This document shows, one piece after another, positions 1 through 5,448 of a stretch of DNA of 5,693 nt. The DNA is from CAYMUR01 sp964393615 (GTDB lineage: Bacteria > Planctomycetota > Planctomycetia > Pirellulales > Pirellulaceae), in the NCBI GenBank assembly GCA_964393615.1, contig CAYMUR010000120.1:1-5693 (forward strand). Reading direction: 5' to 3'. The position numbers were made by a program, and so were the translations under genes. Every line of letters starts with the position of its first letter. Position 1 is the stretch's first letter. Under the pieces are notes generated by a model. The model had not been told where the DNA came from and made no database searches. It was given only the letters and a program-made list of their open reading frames with translations.

Positions 1-303
1 GGAACAAAAGGGGCGTTGTGGGCCAGCTGGAGCGGCCCGATGGACCGGACGTTACACCCTTCTTTTTCTCTTCGTGCCTTTGATGGTGAAAATGTAGAAA
101 CCATTCCAATCACCAAAACCACAGGCGAAGTATTCGAATTGGAAGACCAGGTAGCGATGATGGTTCGTGCAATCCGCGAAAGACAATCTCTGGAGGCAAC
201 CGGCAACGATGGCAAGTGGTCAGTAGCCATGTGTCTGGCGGCACGCCAATCGGTCGACAGAGGACGGCCGGTAGCAATGAAAGAAGTGATGGCCAATCAA
301 TGA
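1..303 (+). CDS. Gfo/Idh/MocA family oxidoreductase, C-terminal fragment
   Basis: This is the last 100 codons of a gene that begins before the window; the frame is open to base 1 and stops at TGA 301-303. The fragment has the look of the C-terminal part of planctomycete Gfo/Idh/MocA proteins: a segment ending in an acidic stretch (LEDQVAMMVRAI), then TGNDGKWSVAMCLAARQSVD followed by RGRPV. In this family the last helix carrying the 'DG..SV..C.AA..S...GRPV' pattern packs against the substrate-binding domain. Family members are mostly NAD(P)-dependent sugar or polyol dehydrogenases. The nucleotide-binding Rossmann domain and the catalytic EKP motif lie outside the window, so substrate and cofactor cannot be judged. 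A TTG at 16 could be read as a start, but the homology-like pattern and the open frame upstream favour a truncated gene. Confidence 0.75.
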   Translation, partial: GTKGALWASWSGPMDRTLHPSFSLRAFDGENVETIPITKTTGEVFELEDQVAMMVRAIRERQSLEATGNDGKWSVAMCLAARQSVDRGRPVAMKEVMANQ

Positions 304-313
304 TCGGCCATCA
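287..313 (+). terminator. Stem-loop across the stop codon, possible terminator
   Basis: TGATGGCC at 287-294 is the exact reverse complement of GGCCATCA at 306-313, giving an 8-bp stem. The 11-base loop can add three more pairs (ATC with GAT) after one mismatch. The stem encloses the oxidoreductase stop codon. A short T run follows about ten bases later (322-325), further away than in a standard intrinsic terminator. It could end transcription or stabilise the mRNA 3' end. Confidence 0.35.
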
Positions 314-787
314 TCACCTGGTTTTGCATACCGCTTGGTATTGTACGTCAGGCGTTACGATCGAACGTCAAGTCACCGTGAAGGAGGGGAGTTGGACCTT
401 TTCCATGTCCTGTGTATTGGAAATTCTCGGTTTGACAACGATTTCTGCTCTGGTCATGACTTACTACTCTTTTCCTGAATCTCTCTAATGTAAAATTTTA
501 ACGACTGCAAATAGCATGCTCATTTATCAAACTGTCACCAACCAACACACGAAGTCCTGCTCAATTCACCCAGGAACCAGCCCTCGCTCAATGCCCCAGC
601 GGGCAATTCCCCGGTTTTTCCCTCTGCGCTATCGGACAGACGCCTTACCTCAGACAGCTTTCGCTGATCGTACGATACAAACAGAGACGGACTGCCGACG
701 TTTACATGTTTTTTCCATTTTTTCTTGACAATGCACGTGATTTTACAATCGAAAATTGGCAGGCGAGAGCCGAACCGGGTGTCCCCA

Positions 788-852
788 CTTGACTTGTGAA
801 TACGAATCTCCATATTCAGAGGTCCGTGGCTTTTGGTCCTTGACCTGTGATT
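788..852 (+). repeat. Spaced 14-base direct repeat
   Basis: CTTGACTTGTGAAT at 788-801 recurs as CTTGACCTGTGATT at 839-852, with 12 of 14 bases identical and a start-to-start distance of 51 bases, close to five helical turns. Both copies lie on the same strand, 170 to 230 bases upstream of the malate dehydrogenase start. The second copy runs into the inverted repeat GTGA-T-TCAC (847-855). Such spacing fits a pair of sites for a DNA-binding protein, but two copies are too few to exclude chance. Confidence 0.35.
789..816 (+). promoter_or_regulatory. Weak sigma-70-like promoter candidate upstream of mdh
   Basis: TTGACT at 789-794 (five of six to the -35 consensus) is followed after 16 bases by CATATT at 811-816 (four of six to the -10 consensus). 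Transcription would begin near 823, leaving a leader of about 195 bases before the mdh start. The -35 hexamer is also part of the direct repeat at 788-852. The match is modest and planctomycete promoters are not well defined, so this is only a candidate. Confidence 0.2.
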
Positions 853-1007
853 CACGGTTTTGTTGATCACTGGAGTAAAAGTTGAGGGCACCTGCCCGGC
901 AACTGTCACCGGATCAAATAGAAAAGATGTGACAATCAATCACCTCTTCCGAATCGGCCAATCACAACCTAAGGACTCTCGACCTAAAAACCCCTCGATT
1001 TAACTCC

Positions 1008-1011
1008 GGAG
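1008..1011 (+). promoter_or_regulatory. Ribosome binding site of mdh
   Basis: GGAG at 1008-1011, within CCGGAGA, lies seven bases before the ATG at 1019. This is the clearest Shine-Dalgarno site of the first half of the window and supports that start. Confidence 0.7.
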
Positions 1012-1018
1012 ACTTCAG

Positions 1019-1960
1019 ATGCGTCGGGCAAAGATTTCCATCATTGGTGCCGGTAACGTCGGTGCGACAACTGCTCACTGGTGCGCGGCCAGTCAATTGG
1101 GTGACATTGTACTCTTAGATATTCCCCAGACCGAAGGAATGCCGGCAGGCAAGGCACTCGATTTAATGCAATCGTCGCCAATTGTTGGTTTTGACTCAAA
1201 CATTGTTGGCACAACATCGTACGAAGACACTGAACAAAGTGATGTTGTTGTCATCACCGCTGGTCTACCGCGTAAACCTGGAATGAGCCGCGATGACCTC
1301 TTAGGTACCAATGCAAAAATTATAACCTCGGTTACCGAACAAATTCGGGAATCGAGTCCAGAGGCTATCTTGATTGTTGTCAGCAACCCACTGGATGCAA
1401 TGGTACAAAGGACATTACAAGTTAGTGGTTTTCCAACCCAACGTGTTGTCGGTCAGGCTGGCGTGCTGGATACCGCCCGTTACCGAACTTTTCTGGCGAT
1501 GGAACTGGGGGTCAGCGTCGAAGATGTTTCGGCGCTGTTGATGGGAGGTCACGGCGATACAATGGTTCCCATGCCAAGCTGTACTTCGGTGGGTGGAATT
1601 CCCATTAGTCGCCTGATGGACAAAACCAAGCTTGATAAAATTGCTGAGCGGACCCGCAAAGGCGGCGCTGAAATCGTGGGGTTATTAAAAACAGGCAGTG
1701 CCTATTACGCACCAGCCGCGGCCACAACTCAAATGGTCGAGGCAATTGTTAAGGATAAAAAGCGGATCATTCCGTGTGCTGCCTATTGCGACAGTGAATA
1801 CGGCGTTGGAGGGTATTATGTTGGAGTACCCGTCGTTCTAGGAGCAGGAGGCGTCGAAAAAATAATTCAGCTTGAGCTGGATGTCCAGGAGCAAGCAGAT
1901 TTCCAAAAGAGTGTCGATGCGGTGAAAGATTTAGTACAGACCATGTCAACCCTGGTCTAA
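1019..1960 (+). CDS. mdh: Malate dehydrogenase (NAD-dependent, LDH-like type 3)
   Basis: A 313-residue cytoplasmic enzyme that interconverts malate and oxaloacetate with NAD(H) in the citric acid cycle. The length is normal for the family. The Rossmann fold opens with GAGNVGATTA (10-19), and Asp34 at the end of the second strand fits NAD rather than NADP preference. The substrate loop PRKPGMSRDDL (84-94) supplies Arg85 and Arg91, the pair that binds the carboxylates; an Arg rather than Gln at position 85 marks malate over lactate dehydrogenase. The catalytic relay is Asp151 and His178 (in GGHGDTMVP), with substrate-binding Arg154; SNPLD (122-126) is also present. The start is supported by a good ribosome binding site and by the glycine motif sitting close to the N terminus, as in relatives. 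It stands alone, with gaps of 715 and 284 bases on either side. Function is confident; lactate dehydrogenase is the only realistic alternative and is disfavoured by Arg85. Confidence 0.96.
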   Translation: MRRAKISIIGAGNVGATTAHWCAASQLGDIVLLDIPQTEGMPAGKALDLMQSSPIVGFDSNIVGTTSYEDTEQSDVVVITAGLPRKPGMSRDDLLGTNAKIITSVTEQIRESSPEAILIVVSNPLDAMVQRTLQVSGFPTQRVVGQAGVLDTARYRTFLAMELGVSVEDVSALLMGGHGDTMVPMPSCTSVGGIPISRLMDKTKLDKIAERTRKGGAEIVGLLKTGSAYYAPAAATTQMVEAIVKDKKRIIPCAAYCDSEYGVGGYYVGVPVVLGAGGVEKIIQLELDVQEQADFQKSVDAVKDLVQTMSTLV

Positions 1961-2244
1961 TGGTCCGATTTGTTTTCATGCCAGCGTCTTGCACGATAGC
2001 AGGTGTGAAACAAAAGCTGACATTGACACGATAATGAACTCCGGTTACAGTTCGCCACTTGGGGCTGGCGTTCGATCGTCTGACTACTGAAAATCCGTTC
2101 TCCGGTAAGGACAGCCTTCCCAAGTAATAAATTCTTTTCTGAAGCCTCACCATACACAGGTGAAATCCAATCATACGGTACATTACGCCGGCGGCATGGT
2201 CGAACATGTCCTGGTGAAACTTTCTTTCATCAAAAAATGAGACC
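1961..2244. other. 284-base intergenic region between mdh and the hydrolase gene
   Basis: No gene is supported here. A short possible hairpin, AGACC with GGTCT (1938-1942 and 1954-1958, loop of 11), lies over the end of mdh and is too weak to call a terminator. One plus frame is open from 2084 to the TGA at 2246-2248, but its only usable ATG is at 2237, giving a three-codon Met-Arg-Pro frame whose stop overlaps the start of the next gene. A 159-codon minus-strand frame crosses this gap and the mdh end and appears to be an antisense shadow. Confidence 0.55.
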
Positions 2245-3024
2245 ATGAATCGAATTCAGCAACTCATTCACCCAAAAACATCGGTTTCCGAAGTTGCCGA
2301 CCACTCATCTATTCGACCTTTTTCTACAAAACAAACGACGCCTGCGGCTCAAAACTTCCTATTTACTCCTTTACACTACGAGCCAAAATACGCCTATCCA
2401 CTGATCATCTGGCTGCATGGCCCCAACGACAACGAACGACAACTAAAACAAGTAATGCCGTTGATCAGTATGCGGAATTTTGTCGGGATTGGACCCCGTG
2501 GAACTTCGATGGAACACAACCCTGATAAAACGGGATTTACCTGGCAGCAAACGTCGAACGACGTCTTTCTCGCAGAACAACGCGTCATGGATTGCATTGA
2601 TGCCGCGACTCAACGCTGCAACATTTCTACTGGTAAAATTTTCCTCGCGGGATTCCAGACCGGTGGCACCATGGCCATGCGGGTAGCAATGAGAAATCCA
2701 GAAAGATTCGCTGGTGCGATTTCGATTGGTGGATCATTTCCTGTAAATTTACACCCTGTGTTCGATCCCCAGCGAGTTCGGAAAATGCCAATTTTAATCG
2801 GACATGGGCGTGACAGCAGGCAATATCCAATCGAGCAAGTCTGTGATGATCTACGGCTTTTTCATTCTGCAGGACTCAAGATAACTCTTCGTCAATATCC
2901 ATGTGCCGACGATCTTACAACAAAAATGTTGTCCGATATGAATGGTTGGGTAATGGAAGAGGTTACGGGAAATTCCCCAACTCAACTCTCTAAGTCGCAT
3001 TTTGGTGGCGCCAGCTTAAATTAG
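2245..3024 (+). CDS. Alpha/beta-hydrolase-fold protein, esterase/phospholipase type, catalytic Ser absent
   Basis: A 259-residue protein with the layout of the carboxylesterase/phospholipase branch of the alpha/beta hydrolases. YPLIIWLHGPNDNE (51-64) is the strand and oxyanion-hole HG motif; VGIGPRGT (80-87) follows; GKIFLAGFQTGGTMAMRVA (130-148) is the nucleophile elbow; MPILIGHGRDSRQYP (181-195) carries the likely acid Asp190. In active relatives the elbow is G-x-S-x-G, but here it reads G-F-Q-T-G with Gln138 at the nucleophile position (codon CAG, 2656-2658). The C-terminal place where the catalytic His is expected reads YPCADDLTTKML (218-229), with no His. Two of the three triad residues therefore seem missing while the fold motifs are intact, which suggests a non-catalytic or altered role. 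Residues 1-35 look unstructured and there is no signal peptide. The start is the first ATG after an in-frame TGA at 2215; no clear Shine-Dalgarno precedes it. Substrate or partner is unknown. Confidence 0.8.
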   Translation: MNRIQQLIHPKTSVSEVADHSSIRPFSTKQTTPAAQNFLFTPLHYEPKYAYPLIIWLHGPNDNERQLKQVMPLISMRNFVGIGPRGTSMEHNPDKTGFTWQQTSNDVFLAEQRVMDCIDAATQRCNISTGKIFLAGFQTGGTMAMRVAMRNPERFAGAISIGGSFPVNLHPVFDPQRVRKMPILIGHGRDSRQYPIEQVCDDLRLFHSAGLKITLRQYPCADDLTTKMLSDMNGWVMEEVTGNSPTQLSKSHFGGASLN

Positions 3025-3069
3025 CCCCTGGGAACACGGGTAGCCTTGCAATCTCTCTAACCAACGGAG

Positions 3070-3099
3070 CCTTTCAACCAGTCAGGGTTGTCAGAAAGG
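3070..3099 (+). terminator. Imperfect hairpin downstream of the hydrolase gene
   Basis: CCTTTC (3070-3075) pairs exactly with GAAAGG (3094-3099), and AACC (3076-3079) pairs with GGTT (3086-3089), leaving a four-base bulge GTCA and a six-base loop. It starts 45 bases after the stop codon. No T run follows, so an intrinsic terminator is doubtful; it may be a 3' stabilising structure or chance. Confidence 0.22.
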
Positions 3100-3244
3100 T
3101 TGGGCTGGAAACCTACCGAATATCAAATCACTCTTGGCGCCGCTAACGGGGCACCACCATTACGTTAGTCTGCTATCACACCAAGATGGAAGTGCCGTTG
3201 AGCTTGGAAACCCTTATCCCTTGATGGTTGCGTACGTTCCCGCG

Positions 3245-3273
3245 TTGACATCCCGTACACTTTCAAGTACAAC
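3245..3273 (+). promoter_or_regulatory. Sigma-70-like promoter candidate upstream of fliF
   Basis: TTGACA at 3245-3250 is a perfect -35 hexamer. After exactly 17 bases comes TACAAC at 3268-3273, four of six to the -10 consensus. It is the best housekeeping-type promoter match I found in the gaps of this window and points toward fliF. Transcription would start near 3280 and give a leader of roughly 480 bases, which is long, so it might instead drive an unseen transcript. Confidence 0.3.
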
Positions 3274-3373
3274 CTCGCCGCTCTTCTCTTCACATGGCAC
3301 AGCTGCACCGGTCGTACGCTGGCCATGAATCGCTGCTATAAGCTCATTGCTTGTAGTCACGTCAAAGATTTTC

Positions 3374-3396
3374 AACTGCCATTTTTTAACTGCCAT
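3374..3396 (+). repeat. Short direct repeat AACTGCCAT, two copies
   Basis: AACTGCCAT occurs at 3374-3382 and again at 3388-3396, a 14-base period, with a run of six T (3382-3387) between that includes the last base of the first copy. It may be a remnant of replication slippage or a pair of binding half-sites. Confidence 0.35.
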
Positions 3397-3735
3397 GCAG
3401 CAACCTTCTTTGAAAGGGAAGCCTGGTATGAGTGAAAAACAATTCAGAACAAGACCAATCGTAAATCCGTTCAAAGGAGACGCTTTGAGCTCATAGAAGT
3501 CTCAGACATGAGCGGAATGATGGCAGTGTTATCAAACAAACACAAACTGCTGGTAAGAATTCAGACAACTGATCGCTGCTTGATACCTTATCGGAGCGAA
3601 GGTCCAGAAACACACGATTGAGGACATGCCGGGTGAAGCAACTTCCCTCTGAGCGCGTTGTACCAAATTGAAATCTGGTAACGAACTCTCCACACAACAG
3701 GACGCTGTCGGTGTAAAAGCCAATGCCGTATCAAT

Positions 3736-3748
3736 TTGATCTGATCAA
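3736..3748. promoter_or_regulatory. Perfect 13-base palindrome next to the fliF start, possible operator
   Basis: TTGATC (3736-3741) and GATCAA (3743-3748) are exact inverted repeats around a single T. The right arm shares its last two bases with the fliF Shine-Dalgarno sequence AAGGA (3747-3751), so a protein bound here, or a small hairpin (five pairs with a CTG loop), would affect translation initiation. It resembles an FNR-type TTGAT...ATCAA site but with three rather than four central bases, so that identity is not claimed. Confidence 0.35.
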
Positions 3749-3751
3749 GGA
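3747..3751 (+). promoter_or_regulatory. Ribosome binding site of fliF
   Basis: AAGGA at 3747-3751 lies eight bases before the ATG at 3760. A second AAGG (3756-3759) touches the start codon and is too close to serve. The good spacing of the first copy supports the chosen start. Confidence 0.65.
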
Positions 3752-3759
3752 ATCCAAGG

Positions 3760-5445
3760 ATGGATTTTGCAAATAAGGCATGTGTCCAATTAGCGGAACT
3801 GTTTCGCACGATGACACCAGCTGCTCGCATTACTTCCACGCTGCTACTGGCTGTCGTTGTGATTAGCCTTGCATATCTTTTTCGTTATCGTGTCAGTAGC
3901 GCTGATGCGTACTTACTGGCAGGACATCACTTCACAAGTTCACAGCTTGCTCGTGTCGAATCGGCATTTTCACAAGCCGGCTTGGGCAATTACCAGCTGG
4001 AAGGCAATCGAGTACGAATCCCCGACAACCAGCGCGCCCAATACGTTGCTGCCTTGGCGGAAAAAAATGCACTCCCACCCGGGTTTTTCGACCATTTGGA
4101 TAAGATGATCGGCGAAACAAGAGTCTGGAGCACCAACAAAGATCGTGAACAGAATTGGAAAATCGCCCGTCAAAAAGAACTTTCAAATATCCTTCGTAAC
4201 ATGTCAGGCATTCAAGATGCGGTCGTGGTCTATGACGACATCGAAGGGCATGGGCTGACACGAAAACGCATTGTTACAGCCAGTGTTCAGATTTGGCCAA
4301 ACTCAAACAACGATTTAGAAGAAACACGAGTTGAAATGATTCGTGATCTCGTGGCCGGCTCGATTGCGGGCCTGAGCCCCGAAAACATCACCGTGACAGA
4401 CATGGAGGCTAATCGGGGATTTCCGGGTGGGGGAAGCGGTGGACCAGCTGCCGCTCTGCGCAGCCCTTATGCTGTCCTGAAACGTCACTACGAATCGGAA
4501 TGGGTTCGCAAGATACGCAAAGCACTCGACATGGTGCCTGGTGTCGTCGTGGAAGTGAACGTAGAACTCAATCCCGATACACAAATTCCGATCGACCCAG
4601 CAGAACAACAAAACGTCGTGAAAACGTTAAAGAATGAATTTAAACAGGAAACGGAGTCAAAAATGTCGGCCACGACAAGTGATCGAGCTGGCCAGGCAGC
4701 TAACGCGAGACGTGAATTACAAAGCATAAACATTTCCCCAAATCAAACGGACACTAAAAACCGAAGTTACGAAATCACTGAAGACTTACCTTCTTACGAT
4801 CGTTTAACAGTTCAACGAGCCGGGCACGTTCCCAAAACGGTCACCGTTGCTGTTGGAGTGCCATCCAGTTACTACGTGAAAGTCTGGCAGGAACGGAATC
4901 CGGGTTTTGGCGGTCAACCACCAGTAAAACCAAAAACTGAAGATTTAGTTCAGACCGAAGAAGAACAAAAGTCGAACATTCAAAACATGGTCGAAAAATT
5001 ACTGCCGCCACCACGAACTAGAGGAAAAAACTATCCCATGGTTGCGGTCAGCACTTTTCAACATCTTTCAACACCTCCTCCTCAGCAAAGTTCCTTTTCT
5101 GCAACGGTAATGGATTGGCTGGCACAGAATTGGGGTGCGCTCGCGATGACGTTCGTCGGCCTGATTAGCCTGGTGATGGTACGCAGTATGGTGAACTCAA
5201 TCCCAAAGACTCCACCAACCGCTTCATTTGTTCAAACTGAAAACAAGCGAAAAGTTACCGTTGTATCTAGTGATGCAGAGGATGATATCACAACTCCAGA
5301 ACTGGTTGAAACTAGCTCTCAACACCCTCCCACACGAAAATCACACCCCGCTCACAATTTACAGGATCAGCTAGCTGAAATGGTGCGAGACGACCCGGAC
5401 GCAACGGTGAACATTTTAAATAATTGGATTGGAAACGCAGGTTAG
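3760..5445 (+). CDS. fliF: Flagellar MS-ring protein FliF
   Basis: A 561-residue inner-membrane protein, of usual FliF length, that assembles the MS ring on which the flagellar rotor and export gate are built. Residues 24-41 form the first membrane helix. The YscJ/FliF-type ring-building part follows (about 44-220): note AEKNALPPG (100-108), the helix ending KELSNILRNMSGIQDAVVVY, and DLVAGSIAGLSPENITVTD, which match the family pattern 'EL.rti..i..V' and 'lVa..V.gL.pe.VtV.D'. A Gly-rich linker (about 219-230) leads to the FliF-specific region, with VEVNVELNP and the later PKTVTVAVGVPSSYY. The second membrane helix is about 458-474. A polar tail (about 480-531) ends in DQLAEMVRDDPDATVNILNNWI (536-557), the segment that binds the N-terminal domain of FliG. 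The frame contains no break. Only three bases separate it from fliG, so the two are probably co-transcribed. Sequence is divergent from proteobacterial FliF, but the architecture is complete. Confidence 0.93.
   Translation: MDFANKACVQLAELFRTMTPAARITSTLLLAVVVISLAYLFRYRVSSADAYLLAGHHFTSSQLARVESAFSQAGLGNYQLEGNRVRIPDNQRAQYVAALAEKNALPPGFFDHLDKMIGETRVWSTNKDREQNWKIARQKELSNILRNMSGIQDAVVVYDDIEGHGLTRKRIVTASVQIWPNSNNDLEETRVEMIRDLVAGSIAGLSPENITVTDMEANRGFPGGGSGGPAAALRSPYAVLKRHYESEWVRKIRKALDMVPGVVVEVNVELNPDTQIPIDPAEQQNVVKTLKNEFKQETESKMSATTSDRAGQAANARRELQSINISPNQTDTKNRSYEITEDLPSYDRLTVQRAGHVPKTVTVAVGVPSSYYVKVWQERNPGFGGQPPVKPKTEDLVQTEEEQKSNIQNMVEKLLPPPRTRGKNYPMVAVSTFQHLSTPPPQQSSFSATVMDWLAQNWGALAMTFVGLISLVMVRSMVNSIPKTPPTASFVQTENKRKVTVVSSDAEDDITTPELVETSSQHPPTRKSHPAHNLQDQLAEMVRDDPDATVNILNNWIGNAG
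5439..5441 (+). promoter_or_regulatory. Weak ribosome binding site of fliG inside the fliF end
   Basis: AGG at 5439-5441 lies seven bases before the fliG ATG at 5449 and within the last codons of fliF. The match is short, so fliG translation may depend on ribosomes finishing fliF. Confidence 0.4.
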
Positions 5446-5448
5446 TCA

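Larger units (their letters stand above)
304..1018. other. 715-base intergenic region, no supported gene
   Basis: No reading frame here has both a recognisable protein pattern and a good ribosome binding site. The longest is a 134-codon minus-strand frame at 535-939; its composition, rich in R, S and G with no family motif, looks like chance. The region contains scattered CTTGAC elements at 724, 788 and 839, of which the last two belong to a 14-base direct repeat, and two GTGA...TCAC inverted repeats (847-855 and 929-943) upstream of the malate dehydrogenase gene. It may hold the regulatory region of that gene, and a decayed gene cannot be excluded without a homology search. Confidence 0.6.
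3025..3759. other. 735-base intergenic region upstream of fliF, no supported gene
   Basis: The short frames here (for example 3134-3328 on plus and 3214-3474 on minus) show no family pattern and overlap each other, so none is called. Visible structure includes an imperfect hairpin at 3070-3099 just after the hydrolase gene, a 6-bp inverted repeat CTAACG/CGTTAG (3143-3148 and 3163-3168), a promoter-like pair at 3245-3273, a short direct repeat at 3374-3396, and a palindrome at 3736-3748. No fliE-like frame precedes fliF, although fliE often does in other bacteria. No sigma-28 or sigma-54 site was found. Confidence 0.6.

Noticed and set aside
432..467. TTGACA at 432-437 as a -35 element
   Set aside because: At 16 to 18 bases downstream there is no acceptable -10 hexamer.
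725..749. TTGACA (725-730) and TACAAT (744-749) as a promoter
   Set aside because: The hexamers are good, but the spacer is only 13 bases, too short for a sigma-70-type promoter.
535..939. 134-codon minus-strand frame in the first long gap
   Set aside because: No recognisable motif, no convincing ribosome binding site, and composition like random sequence; kept only as a possibility under the gap.
1019..1960. Lactate dehydrogenase instead of malate dehydrogenase
   Set aside because: The substrate-specificity position is Arg85 in PRKPGMSR, as in malate dehydrogenases; lactate dehydrogenases have Gln there.
1767..2246. 159-codon minus-strand frame across the mdh end and the following gap
   Set aside because: It runs antisense to the well-supported mdh 3' end, shows no family motif, and is rich in Arg, His and Leu as expected of an antisense shadow.
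3294..3310. TGGCAC at about 3295 as a sigma-54 promoter upstream of fliF
   Set aside because: The GC of the -12 element is not at the required ten-base distance from GG; a second try at about 3320 (GG with GC after nine bases) also misses by one base.
3214..3474. 86-codon minus-strand frame and overlapping 64-codon plus-strand frame at 3134-3328
   Set aside because: They overlap one another on opposite strands, neither has a domain pattern, and both lengths are within chance expectation for a gap of this size.
3583..3598. CCGATAA on the minus strand as a sigma-28 -10 element
   Set aside because: It faces away from fliF and has no TAAA element at the proper distance.
4414..4442. G-rich run in fliF as a G-quadruplex
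   Set aside because: Only short, uneven G runs occur, and they are explained by codons for a Gly-rich linker between two FliF domains.
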